Source: Phycisphaerae bacterium (GTDB lineage Bacteria > Planctomycetota > Phycisphaerae > UBA1845). From it: a DNA stretch of 55,169 bases. The stretch spans positions 1 through 55,169 of the forward strand of contig JAUIEW010000005.1 in NCBI GenBank assembly GCA_030429365.1. The letters are read 5' to 3'. Shown here one piece after another: positions 8,608 to 23,115 of the stretch (position 1 is its first letter; each line of letters opens with the position of its first letter). The notes under the pieces were generated by a model. The model ran no database searches. It was not told where the DNA came from and saw nothing but the letters and a program-made list of their open reading frames with translations. The position numbers and the translations under genes were made by a program.

Positions 8608-10208
8608 CGAACCAACATATGGTTTCTAAAACAAGATTTCGACCACAACACTTCGGCGCCTTTTGCTCGGCGATTATTGTTTGCGCCGCATCCGCATCGA
8701 TGGTCGGTTGCCAGGCGCCGCAACGTTCAGTGCCTCTCGACGATTTGGAGACGAACCACAAAGACCGTTCCTTTCGTTCCAACCGACATGAAACCGCTGC
8801 CACCGAGGAGCCGACGGTCGCCGTACCACGCCTAGATGGTTCGTCCACGCTCGGCGATTACCTTGCCTATGCAGCTCTGAACAATCCGGGTCTCGAAGCC
8901 GCTTTTAATCGCTGGAAGGCCGCCGTTGAACGCGTGCCCCAAGTTACATCGCTCCCCGACCCGCGGTTCACGTATCGTTACTTCATCCGTGAGGTGGAAA
9001 CGCGAGTGGGACCGCAGAAGCAGGCGCTGGGGCTTTCCCAGACATTTCCATGGTTTGGCAAACTCGCTCTTCGCGGCGATGCGGCGGCGGAAGCGGCCAA
9101 TGCCGAACGACAGCGTTACGAAGCAATCAAGCTAGCCTTGTTCTACGAAGTTAAGGACGCCTATTTCGAATATTACTATCTGGGTAGAGCCATCGAGGTT
9201 GTACGGGAGAACCTCGAGTTGATCGAGTACCTCGAAAGCGTCGCCCGCGCTCGCTACAGGACAGCCGCCGCATCGCACCCGGATGTCATTCGCGCCCAAG
9301 TCGAACTCGGCAAACTCGAAGATCAGCTTAGCGCCCTGCGCGATCTGCGCGGCTCCATCGTGGCTCGACTGAACGCGGTCTTGAATCGTCCGACGGAAGA
9401 AGACTTACCGTTTCCCCTAGAGATTGTCGAAGAGTCCTTGGTGCAGAGCGACGCCGAAGTCTTGGCAGTAATGGCCGACCGGAATCCGGAACTGCGGGCG
9501 CTCGATCACCGGATCGAACAGGCAGCTTATGAAATCGAACTTGCCAAAAAAGAATACTATCCGGATCTGACCATCGGCGTGGATTATACCGACGTTGGCT
9601 TACCTCCCCGCGCACCTGGGCAGGGGTTCGCCAACCCTGCGGCGCTGCGCAGCGCGTCGCGAATCGGCGGCGGCATGGGCGATTTGATCGATGGGTATTC
9701 GATCGGTCGGAGTTTTCGTCGCGGTAATCGGCCAGGCGACGCAGGACAAGATGTCTGGATGGTATCGCTGTCGATGAACGTTCCAATTTGGCGCGATAAG
9801 TACGCGGCGGGTGAACGCGAAGCTCGAGCTCGCCGATTGGCTGCGGCGGGTGATCGCAGTCAACGCGAAAATGACTTGTCAGCCTCCGTCAAGCGGGCAC
9901 TCTACGAATATCGTGACGCCCAACGCAAGATTTCGCTTTATCGGGACACGCTCATTCCCAAGGCCAAGGAGTCCATCGAGTCGACGGAGACAGCCTTTCG
10001 CGCCGGCGAGGCAACGTTCCTGGAACTTGTCGACGCCGAACGTTCGTTACTTGATTTTGCGTTGTCGTACGAGCGTGCGTTGGCAAATCAGGGGCAGTGG
10101 TTGGCAGCGCTGGACCGGTTGGTCGGTGACACGTTGCTTCGAACGACCCACGCGACCAATACAGAGCAGGCGCGCGGAATGAACTCCACGGAATCGAGCG
10201 TCAAGTGA
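8601..10208 (+). CDS. TolC-family outer membrane efflux protein (CusC-like)
   Basis: 535 aa, lipoprotein-like N-terminus (SMVGC), OEP repeats (NNPGLEAAFNRWKAAVERVPQVTSLPDP). Confidence 0.88.
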   Translation: MVANQHMVSKTRFRPQHFGAFCSAIIVCAASASMVGCQAPQRSVPLDDLETNHKDRSFRSNRHETAATEEPTVAVPRLDGSSTLGDYLAYAALNNPGLEAAFNRWKAAVERVPQVTSLPDPRFTYRYFIREVETRVGPQKQALGLSQTFPWFGKLALRGDAAAEAANAERQRYEAIKLALFYEVKDAYFEYYYLGRAIEVVRENLELIEYLESVARARYRTAAASHPDVIRAQVELGKLEDQLSALRDLRGSIVARLNAVLNRPTEEDLPFPLEIVEESLVQSDAEVLAVMADRNPELRALDHRIEQAAYEIELAKKEYYPDLTIGVDYTDVGLPPRAPGQGFANPAALRSASRIGGGMGDLIDGYSIGRSFRRGNRPGDAGQDVWMVSLSMNVPIWRDKYAAGEREARARRLAAAGDRSQRENDLSASVKRALYEYRDAQRKISLYRDTLIPKAKESIESTETAFRAGEATFLELVDAERSLLDFALSYERALANQGQWLAALDRLVGDTLLRTTHATNTEQARGMNSTESSVK

Positions 10209-12431
10209 CGGACCCAGGAAACAACGAATCCATGCAAAAATGGAAAACCATTCTAAAGCGGGTCATGCGCGTACTTGCCCGAATGCCCGTCCTCATCCTT
10301 CTGATACTGACGTTTGTCGTTGGGTACAGTTTTAGTTCTGCCGTCAGTCGCAATCGGGCTCCAATATCGGTTGACGCAAACGCCGATCGTGATGCCAATG
10401 ACATTGAACAAATCTGGACGTGCTCGATGCATCCCCAAATTCAACTGCCTGATCCAGGCAAATGTCCAATTTGTGGAATGGATCTGGTGCTCGCAGACGA
10501 ATCACCGAAGCACGCATCGAACAAAGGGAAGACAAAAAAACAACCGCTGTATGCGTGTTCGATGTTCTGCCTACCGCCCCAGCCCAATCCCGGTAAGTGC
10601 AAAATCTGCGGGATGGACATGGTGGAAGTAGACGTCGAATCAGGCGCAGACGATGAATCCAGCGTGCAGCGTTCTTTGAAGCTGTCGCCTACCGCGCAGA
10701 GCCTGGCGGAGATCCAAACTCAACCGGTTGCACGAGAATTCGTCAACGCAGAAATCCGCATGGTGGGAAAAATAGATTACGACGAAACGCGCCTCGGCTA
10801 CATCACCGCGTGGGTTCCCGGTCGTCTGGAACGGTTGTACGTGGACTACACCGGTATTCCAGTCAAGAAAGGCGACCACATGGCTTACCTGTACAGTCCC
10901 GAGTTGGCCACCGCGCAAACCGAACTGCTCCAAGCGCTAGAGCGGTCTGGTGGTTCCACCGGACAAGGGTCACTGGTGAATAAACGGGCCGCAGATTGGG
11001 TGGAAGATATCCGCGACAAGTTCCGTCTCTGGGGATTGACAGACGAACAGATCGCCGAGATCGAGGCCCGTGGCACCGCGTCGGATTACATGACGATCTA
11101 CGCGCCGATGGGCGGCATCGTAATTCACAAGACTGCGGTCGAGGGCATGTACGTCGAAACCGGTTCTCGCATTTATACCATTGCTGACCTCTCCCGTGTG
11201 TGGATTCAACTTGATGCTTACGAATCCGATCTGCAATGGTTGCGCTATGGGCAGGAAATCGAATTCGACACTGAAGCGTATCCGGGCGAGACGTTCACCG
11301 GTCGTATTGCCTTCATCGATCCGATCCTCGATGCGCGAACGAGAACCGTCAAGTTGCGAGTTAACGTAGAAAACCCAGACGGTCGTCTGAAACCTGAGAT
11401 GTTTGTCCGCGCGATTGTCCATTCTAAAGTCGCCGAAGGCGGACGCGTGGTTGATGCGGAGCTGGCCGGTAAATGGATCAGCCCGATGCATCCGGAGATT
11501 ATTAAAGACGAACCCGGCATGTGTGACGTATGCGGTATGCCCTTGGTTCGGGCTGAGTCTCTGGGATTCGTATCGGTCGAAACAGGGGACGCGGTTGCTC
11601 CGCTGGTGATCCCAGCGTCAGCGCCGCTAATTACTGGTAAGCGTGCCCTGGTCTATCTTGCTGTGCCCAACGAACCCGGAAGGTTTGAAGGGCGCGAAGT
11701 CACGCTCGGTCCGCGCGCTGGCGACCACTACATTGTGCTCGAACACCTGCGCGAAGGCGAGCAGGTTGTCGTGAATGGAAACTTCAAGATCGACAGTGCG
11801 ATGCAGATTATCGCCAAGCCGAGCATGATGAATCCCTCGGGAGGTGGGCAACCGCCAACGCATCAACACGGTGATACACCGCCACCCGATTCTGCCGAAA
11901 CGACCTTGCCCCCTCCACGCGCAGCTGTTTCGGGAACGGTTGAAACGGTTCCAAGCCCAGCCGCGTTTGTCAATCAGCTTGAGCCGGTTTTCCTGGCATA
12001 CCTGCAGTTACAACGAGCGCTCAGTCGTGACGCACTCGACGATGCGATCGTCGCAGCGAAACAGATCGACTCGGCCGCAGAACAGGTAGATATGGGGCTC
12101 CTTGTCGGAACTGCCCACAATGCTTGGATGAAAGAACAAGAGCAGTTCTGTTCGCTCACCAAACAAATCGCGACATCATCATCGATCGAAGACGCCCGTT
12201 TTGGATTTGCGATGTTGTCGGAGAGCATGATCGTGATCGCCAAGCGATTTGGTTTACCTTCAACGCTGCACCGATTCCACTGTCCGATGGCCTTCGATGG
12301 TCGGGGCGCAGACTGGCTGCAAACGAAAGAGAAAACGGAGAACCCGTTCTTTGGGTCGGCGATGTTCCGTTGCGGTAGTCGAGAGGAAACGATTGCGCCC
12401 TCCAGCCGTATCGACAAGGACGGAGGCGCGC

Positions 12432-12445
<14 letters not shown>
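10205..12445 (+). CDS. CusB-like RND periplasmic adaptor with three heavy-metal-binding motifs and DUF3347-like C-terminus
   Basis: CSMHPQIQLPDPGKCPICGMDL, CSMFCLPPQPNPGKCKICGMDM, SPMHPEIIKDEPGMCDVCGMPL; C-terminal FHCPMAFDGRGADWLQ...NPFFGSAMFRCGS. Confidence 0.88.
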
Positions 12446-16358
<3,913 letters not shown>

Positions 16359-16685
16359 GCCAAACTATTGAAATCGGATAAGTTCGCAGAATGCAGATTT
16401 CTGGTCGTATACAAAAGCAGGTAGCCACAAGCAACGAGGCGGTGATTGCGGCGTGAGTAGAGTTGATGTGCTGCATTTCCATCCCTCTTTCCGCGTCGAT
16501 TCACTGCTGCCCTAGTAAACGCCCGTATTCGTCCGGTGAACCGCGTTGGGCGGGATTGGGCCTGACCTGCTTATAGGCCAGGAGGCGTTCAATAATCGGT
16601 GTTGAGCTTGAGGTGGTTTCAGTCATGGTCCACCCCTCTCGCGCATTCGGCCATCCGAAAGAGCGACATGCCGTGGCATCGAAGT

Positions 16686-17040
16686 TTAACATGAATGAAA
16701 CGCGTTAGGTGATCGACGCTTCTTGCCTTTACTGCGCCTTATTGGGGCCAGGGTTCTAAGATCGTGACGGATATCAACCATCTCACAATTCGCATGATCG
16801 GTTAGTTCATATCGGCGTAGGCTGAAACTCCCCGCAAAGCCAACGAGGACCAGATGACCACCTGCCTTCAGGAAACGACGACAGGGCGCGGAATAGCCAT
16901 GGTCGTGGGATAACAAAACGATCGTTCTCGGGCCAGTCATCGCCACAAACCGACGACGAGCGGTTCGATTTCGGCTTGGGTGGGCCGTTAGGAGGTAATC
17001 GAATTTTGGCCGGACGTAGCGATCGACGGTTTGTCGGTGA
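16686..17040 (-). pseudogene. Fragment resembling the C-terminal half of a NYN/LabA-type domain
   Basis: Open frame upstream of ORF 16686..16946: VDRYVRPKFDYLLTAHPSRNRTARRRFVAMTGPRTIVLLSHDHGYSAPCRRFLKAGGHLVLVGFAGSFSLRRYELTDHANCEMVDI; no N-terminal half recognised. Confidence 0.4.
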
Positions 17041-17328
17041 TTTCAGTTATGCTCTCCTCGTCATTCGGTCGCGGCTGGTCCGCGGTTCCAGGTCCGAAAA
17101 TGGATGATTACTGGGCTGGATGGCTCCCCTAACGCATCCCCCAAGTTATTCATCGCGCCGGGGCAGATGGCCTTCTCGCTTGTGTCAGATTGGCGAGGTT
17201 GACTATAATGGCTTCTAGTGGAGAAGGCAGCCGGGCAACCTGCACTTCCAAGGTCAGAGTCATTCTTGATTCAACATCCGGCGGTACGCGGAAGGCACGG
17301 CGCTTCCATTCTGGGAGAGATGCCGTAA

Positions 17329-19425
17329 TTGCTATTCTCATTGCTCGGGTTTTGTTGCGGGGGAGTGTCCGCTTCCGCGAGGAGAAGAATATTGTTTTTC
17401 GAACGAAGCAACAGAGTCACTGGAATCTTTCGTAAGTCATGCGTGCTCGTGATCGCTGGGCTCGTCTTCGCATCGGCACCACAGGCCCGCGCAGAATCTG
17501 TGGCTCGGCAGTGGAACGAGGTCATGTTGGAAGCGATCCGCAATGACTTCGCCCGGCCGACCATGCACGCCCGAAATCTTTTCCACACGTCGATGGCGAT
17601 GTACGACGCGTGGGCTGTCTATGGCGAAAACGAACTCCCGTATCTCACCAATGAGATGCACCCACCCAATCCACTTCTCGTACCTGGTGGTCCAACGGCG
17701 ATCAACGTGCAAGCCGCTCGCGAAGAGGCGATCAGCTACGCGGCCTATCGCGTCCTTTCATGGCGGTTTGCAAACTCACCTGGAGCGGGGATCAGCCTTC
17801 CCTTGTTCGACGGCTTGATGGACTCATTGGGATATGACCGGGACATCACCACGACCGGACTTAACACGCCAGCGTCTGTCGGGAATCGCATTGCACAGAA
17901 CGTGATCAACTTCGGATTGGCGGACAATTCGAACGAAGTGAACGATTTTGTCAATCAGTTCTACTTCCCCGTGAATTCACCGCTACTTCCGGACCTCCCG
18001 GGCAATCCAAATCTCTTCTTCCCTAATCGATGGCAGCCGCTGTCGCTTCAGTTTTTCATCGACCAAAGTGGGAACCCAATTCCATTTGGATACCCCGAAG
18101 CGCTCAGTCCCGAGTGGGGTCAGGTTTCCGCCTTTGCCCTCAAGCCGTCTGATCTCACAATCTACAACCGAGACGGGTTCGATTACTGGGTCTATCACGA
18201 TCCAGGTCCGCCACCGATGCTGGGAACGGCCACCGAAGCTGCCTACAAGGCTGGGTTCGAGCAGGTCGTTGAGTGGTCGGGTCTGCTCGTTGACACCAAC
18301 GGCGCAACCATCGATGTCTCACCTGCGTCGCGGGGAAACAACACGCTCGGTACCAACGACGGGAGCGGATACGCCCTCAACCCGGTAACCGGTCAACCTT
18401 ACGCGCCGCAGGTTGTGCCAGCCGGTGACTACTACCGTATCCTCGCCGAATTCTGGGCTGACGGTCCGGACTCTGAGACCCCGCCCGGAACTTGGTATGT
18501 GTTGGCCAACTATGTGTCCGACGCCCCCGGACTCCAGAAACGTTTCCAGGGACAGGGTCCGGTGTTGGATGACCTCCAGTGGGACGTCAAGCTCTACTTC
18601 GCTTTGGGAGCCACCATGCATGACTCGGCTGTCGCCGCTTGGGGCGTGAAGGGTTGGTACGACTACATCCGCCCGGTTTCGGCGATTCGCTACATGTGCG
18701 ATTTGGGTCAATGCAGCGATCCCCAGGCAGCCTCCTATCACCCGCAGGGCATCAACCTGAAACCAGGTGCCATCGAATTGGTCACACTGAACACCACCAC
18801 TGTCGGTGAGCGGCATGAGCACCTCGCAGGCAACGAAGGCAAGATCGCAGTGAAAGCCTGGCGAGGACCGGACTACATCGCCAACCCCGACACGGACACC
18901 GCTGGCGTCGGTTGGATCCTTGCCGAGAACTGGTGGCCCTACCAGCGACCAAGTTTCGTGACACCCCCGTTTCCCGGATACGTCTCAGGGCATAGCACGT
19001 TCAGTCGAGCGGGGGCCGAGCTAATGGCGCGATTCACCGGTTCACCCTACTTCCCGGGCGGACTCGGCGAATTCCTCTGTCCGCAAAACGAATACTTGGT
19101 GTTTGAAGATGGTCCGAGCGTCGACGTGACCCTGCAGTGGGCCAGCTACTACGACGCCTCCGACGAGTGCAGCCTCTCGCGGATTTACGGTGGTATCCAT
19201 CCACCGGCTGACGATGTTCCTGGTCGTCTGATGGGCGCCGTCATTGGTGGCGACTCGTTCAAGCTCGCCGAGGATTACTTCGAAGGGACCGCATTTGAGG
19301 CGGTCAAGGATTGCTTCACCGGACCTGGTGAAAAAACCACCGGGGAATGTGTCCGAGCTGACCGAGATGGCGACTTGGACGTGGATCTCGAGGACTACAG
19401 CGCGCTCATGCTTGCGAACGAGTAA
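17329..19425 (+). CDS. Secreted vanadium-dependent haloperoxidase/PAP2-like protein with dockerin-like C-terminal Ca-binding segment
   Basis: SVARQWNEVMLEAIRNDFARPTMHARNLFHTSMAMYDAWA; active-site-like PFPGYVSGHSTFSRAGAELM and YGGIHPPADDVPG; tail RADRDGDLDVDLEDYSAL. Start uncertain (TTG at 17329 or later). Confidence 0.8.
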   Translation: MLFSLLGFCCGGVSASARRRILFFERSNRVTGIFRKSCVLVIAGLVFASAPQARAESVARQWNEVMLEAIRNDFARPTMHARNLFHTSMAMYDAWAVYGENELPYLTNEMHPPNPLLVPGGPTAINVQAAREEAISYAAYRVLSWRFANSPGAGISLPLFDGLMDSLGYDRDITTTGLNTPASVGNRIAQNVINFGLADNSNEVNDFVNQFYFPVNSPLLPDLPGNPNLFFPNRWQPLSLQFFIDQSGNPIPFGYPEALSPEWGQVSAFALKPSDLTIYNRDGFDYWVYHDPGPPPMLGTATEAAYKAGFEQVVEWSGLLVDTNGATIDVSPASRGNNTLGTNDGSGYALNPVTGQPYAPQVVPAGDYYRILAEFWADGPDSETPPGTWYVLANYVSDAPGLQKRFQGQGPVLDDLQWDVKLYFALGATMHDSAVAAWGVKGWYDYIRPVSAIRYMCDLGQCSDPQAASYHPQGINLKPGAIELVTLNTTTVGERHEHLAGNEGKIAVKAWRGPDYIANPDTDTAGVGWILAENWWPYQRPSFVTPPFPGYVSGHSTFSRAGAELMARFTGSPYFPGGLGEFLCPQNEYLVFEDGPSVDVTLQWASYYDASDECSLSRIYGGIHPPADDVPGRLMGAVIGGDSFKLAEDYFEGTAFEAVKDCFTGPGEKTTGECVRADRDGDLDVDLEDYSALMLANE

Positions 19426-19528
19426 GCGTGTTTTCTATCGCACTTCTAAATCTGCCCTGCGCTTGCCAATACCGGCGCACAAGTGCGAGTAATTTGCGAT
19501 TGCTCATCACGGTGTATTCCAGGTTTAA

Positions 19529-19816
19529 TCGGGCGAACTCGCGCAAGGTCACGGCAAAGTCGAAGCCGGACGGGAAGGCCACCTCGTAGTCAAGCTGCCC
19601 AATTACGACAAGGGTGAGACAATCGTCCGCGCCTGGTTGGGCAGCGAAGATCGTACGCTTTCGGTCGTCGGCAATGGCGCATACGCCCCGTCACACGACG
19701 ATTACGATGTGCATGCAGTCGCTCCGGACCCGCTACCGGGAAACGTCATGTGGTGGATCGAGATTGAAAAGCCCGATGGCACCAAGCTGGTCGGTTCGAT
19801 GAAGTCGTCGAGGTGA
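19529..19816 (+). pseudogene. Start-less C-terminal gene remnant
   Basis: Open frame after TAA (19526-19528), no start: SGELAQGHGKVEAGREGHLVVKLPNYDKGETIVRAWLGSEDRTLSVVGNGAYAPSHDDYDVHAVAPDPLPGNVMWWIEIEKPDGTKLVGSMKSSR*. Not in the ORF track. Confidence 0.55.
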
Positions 19817-20194
19817 TTGGATTGCTTGGTGATTGTTGCCACTGCCCTAAGCCGGCTTCGGTGTAAACATTGAGTTTGAAATTCGGAAGATTCCGCTCTA
19901 CGAAGCCTGGGCTGATGAAGTCGTGCGTTTACACGATGAATAAACTATGGGCTGGGCCGCAATTGCCCCGGGGATTTCCCGTGAAGATATCACCCGAATA
20001 CGTTGCGATGGCCTACAAATTCGGAAAGACCGGCGAACCATATGGTCATCGGGCGAAGTCCAATGGCGATTTGCCTCCGCATATTCCGAGGGCCAAGGTA
20101 GGCTAGTACGGTGTACTATAATCCGAAGAGTCGAGCAAACAATGGACTTAAGATGTTCGACGGGGGTTTGCTCGGCACAAAATACTTCGTGCAG

Positions 20195-20250
20195 AACCGG
20201 TAATCTGGGGTCCCCAAAGTTGCCGGTTACGCCAAAGTTGTTTGGCGTAA
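20195..20250. repeat. Adjacent inverted repeats/stem-loops
   Basis: aaccgg(20195-20200)...ggggtcccc...ccggtt(20223-20228), then perfect 10-bp ttacgccaaa-gttg-tttggcgtaa (20227-20250). Confidence 0.65.
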
Positions 20251-20562
20251 TGCGTCTGGCGACTAAGGGAACAACATGCGACTCCTTATTGGTCGATGCG
20301 AGAAATCGCCCGGGTATACACGATTTCGCACAGCGTTGCGTGAAATGACACACCGCGTGGCTTGGGAAGGCACTGATATGTTGATCTTTTGGAGGAGCGA
20401 GATGGGCCACCCGCACCAGAGGCGATCGAACTCACTGAGACGTGCTCAGCACTCCTCAGCGGGCGATACGGAGTGACCGTAGACTAATATAGACTTAGGT
20501 ATATTTTTTGGGGCAGGTCAGTGGCACCAAGTCACCTATTCGCCTGGTGCCGGAAGAGTTTA

Positions 20563-21654
20563 CTACGAGCGTTCCTCGCCGGTCCGCGAGGACTCATTCC
20601 TCGATATTATTGCAAATACCCTGTCAACGAATCGCTTGCTCTCGTCGGTATTGATCCGAGTTAGTTTGATTCCGACTTTGTCTTCGCCTGTACTTAACCG
20701 CATAACCTTGCGTCGCGAATACACGATGATGAGCAGGCAGCCACCGAGCTCAAGCAAGAACAAGACAATCGTAAGCGCTGTGGAATCGCGAAACGGCTGA
20801 AGCCGATTCAATGATCGGTTCAGCCAATACGCAACATTCTGAAAGAGAACTCCAATCAGCATGATCAGCCCAAGCGTGAATTGCGTACCGCTCAACTCCT
20901 GGCCGACCACAATTGCCTTGGTCCGATTCAGCCAAACGACCTCGAGGAGGTTATCTATGACCTTCTTCTGGAAACTGAATAACCGATGGGTGGTGAGGAC
21001 CAACCGTCGTTTGTACCCGAAAATCCAACCAAACAAACCCAAGTCCCATATCCCGGCTTCAAACACGTCGCACACTTGCTCCCCTTGAAGGAGTTGGATG
21101 TCTGGAGTGTATTTCCCTTCAAATGTAATCTCACCAGTCCGGGAAGACGTTGGATCTATTCCGACTTGGCTCTCTCTTGCGGCGGATTGGAGTTGCTCCA
21201 ATGCAAATGAATTCTTGGCCGCATCCTCAGCTTTTCTGCGCTCAGCCGCCCTTAACTCTCGCTGCTTCTGCGCTTTAAGTTTCCTTCGCTGATACTCTTT
21301 TTGAAAGGCGGCCAGTTTCTTTTCGGTTCCACAGTGGTCACATACAATTCGAAGATTGCCGTCCGGCTCAAGACCCTGAAGTTCGACACAAAAGAGTGCG
21401 TGACATTTCGGGCAAGCAACTTCGTTCTTTCGGTCGATCTCCTGAACCGTATCCTCCGCAAAGTGATCTTCATGCCATTCCAGTTGCTCCTTTACTGGGG
21501 AAACCTCTTCATAAAGAACAGCAAGCGCTGAATCGAGCGATTCCGGGATTTGCATCTCGGCTCCGCACTTCTTGCATCGCGCATTTCGTCCGGCATATTC
21601 ATCCGGGACGTGGAGATTGTGAGCACACTCGGGGCACGCAAAATCGATTGGCAT
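20563..21654 (-). CDS. Zinc-ribbon membrane protein with PH-like segment
   Basis: 363 aa; FACPECAHNLHVPDEYAGRNARCKKCGAEMQIPES, second ribbon CPKCHALFC...CDHCG, then KRRLVLTTHRLFSFQKKVIDNLLEVVWLNRTKAIVV and two TM helices. Confidence 0.75.
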   Translation of the reverse strand: MPIDFACPECAHNLHVPDEYAGRNARCKKCGAEMQIPESLDSALAVLYEEVSPVKEQLEWHEDHFAEDTVQEIDRKNEVACPKCHALFCVELQGLEPDGNLRIVCDHCGTEKKLAAFQKEYQRRKLKAQKQRELRAAERRKAEDAAKNSFALEQLQSAARESQVGIDPTSSRTGEITFEGKYTPDIQLLQGEQVCDVFEAGIWDLGLFGWIFGYKRRLVLTTHRLFSFQKKVIDNLLEVVWLNRTKAIVVGQELSGTQFTLGLIMLIGVLFQNVAYWLNRSLNRLQPFRDSTALTIVLFLLELGGCLLIIVYSRRKVMRLSTGEDKVGIKLTRINTDESKRFVDRVFAIISRNESSRTGEERS

Positions 21655-22010
21655 GGGTTGACTCCGCAGAGAATTCTAAGCACTTGCCTGGCACCGCTTT
21701 CCAAACGTCCTCAATTCATAGCAGTGCAAACACGTCCACGATGCATGTCTTGGACGTTCGATTAAAGAAAGGTGAACTCCAATGTCCTTTGTGCAACGGC
21801 ATCCATGTTTGGCGCAGATCCCGGTGTTTTGGCCGTCACATCAAGCCCCTCGCCGAATTCCAATTGAGTTTGAGGACAACCAAGCCAGATCGACGCAAGT
21901 TAACGCATCGTACAATATGGCCGGATTCGCGTTCCTATTTCTTGCAGCAATTGAACATCAACAGTATATCACACTATCTGCAAACAACTATTTAAGCTAG
22001 GAATCCGACT

Positions 22011-23108
22011 ATGCGAACATTCGGTCAAACGCGAAGTGTTCTGGCGTTTTGCTTTGGTGCGATCTTCCTCATCCATGCAAGTTGCACGCAACGTGCATCG
22101 CACGAACAAGCTGCACATCTGGACAATCGCCGCAACACCATGACGCATTATAAAGCAGCAAAAGAACGACGCTCAAGCAATAAGAGATCTAACAATCGAT
22201 TCCAAGACGACCGGGTCAACAACTCTCAACGCTCATCAGCTTGGAAACAGTCAGCAAAGTCGACTACGGGATCGCGTTATTCGAATGGTGGCGATTCTCA
22301 GTCTCGCGACAAGAACAAGCGGGGGCCGGCGAATACGGGCACGTGGGCAAGCGACTCAATGGGCGGCGGGCAATCATCCCAAGCGTCGATAGATGCTAAG
22401 GCGTCTGCCAACTCGGGACATGCACCATCATTGAACAGTTCATCACCTAAGTACGCGGGTAAACATAAGTCCGAGCGAGAAAGTTCAATTGGCGCAACGG
22501 ACGGAAGTGATATCGCCAATGCCAAATCCTCCAATGCGGAATCAATGAGTAATCGTGGGCAACGTTCAAACGGATCAGCCAATTCGCAAGAACGCAAACC
22601 GGTCCCGGTAAGACCGCCGCGAGAGGTTGAGATTTCCGAGACCGGTGCTCCCCAGATCGCCTACCCCGAGGCTCCTGTTGCACCAGCAGTTTCTTCCGCG
22701 CAGATCGATGCGCTGCAACTTCCGGCGAACGATCCAAGACGGCCAGTGGTCGGAATCTGGGAGCAAATCTCGGGAGGCAATAGCGCGGATTTCGCCGAAG
22801 GAAATTACAGCCGTACGGTTCTTCTGTTTCGCACCGACGGTATCTTGGAAATCGTGCGGTGGTACGGCGACAAGTATGAGATTCGAATTGACAGCAAGCT
22901 GTCTTACACCATGATTTCCGGCGGGAAGATTCGGTTGAATTCAAAAGGGAAAACAGGCTCAAAAAAAGCTTATTCGATTCCGCTCGGCAATGGAAAATCA
23001 ACGACCGTGCGGCCCGCGACTGCGCGGTTTCCGGCTGAGTTGAAATTCAGCGCAAACGCCGACCAACTGGTTCTCGCGGAAAAGGTTTACCAAAAAACCG
23101 AGAACTAG
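22011..23108 (+). CDS. Secreted protein with long Ser/Asn/Lys-rich disordered segment and small C-terminal domain
   Basis: 365 aa; signal peptide; low-complexity region; C-terminal VVGIWEQISGGNSADFAEGNYSRTVLLFRTDGILEIVRWYGDKYEI; AGGA upstream of ATG. Confidence 0.7.
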   Translation: MRTFGQTRSVLAFCFGAIFLIHASCTQRASHEQAAHLDNRRNTMTHYKAAKERRSSNKRSNNRFQDDRVNNSQRSSAWKQSAKSTTGSRYSNGGDSQSRDKNKRGPANTGTWASDSMGGGQSSQASIDAKASANSGHAPSLNSSSPKYAGKHKSERESSIGATDGSDIANAKSSNAESMSNRGQRSNGSANSQERKPVPVRPPREVEISETGAPQIAYPEAPVAPAVSSAQIDALQLPANDPRRPVVGIWEQISGGNSADFAEGNYSRTVLLFRTDGILEIVRWYGDKYEIRIDSKLSYTMISGGKIRLNSKGKTGSKKAYSIPLGNGKSTTVRPATARFPAELKFSANADQLVLAEKVYQKTEN

Positions 23109-23115
23109 CAGTTCA

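Noticed and set aside
16501-16692. 63-aa minus-strand ORF
   Set aside because: Could be a real small protein (MTETTSSSTPIIERLLAYKQVRP...), but there is no family recognition or supporting context.
19870-20476. ORFs 19870..20106, 19898..20416(-), 19947..20348, 20276..20476
   Set aside because: Mutually overlapping, no recognisable domains; one short frame (VNIEFEIRKIPLYEAWADEVVRLHDE*) looks like a remnant only.
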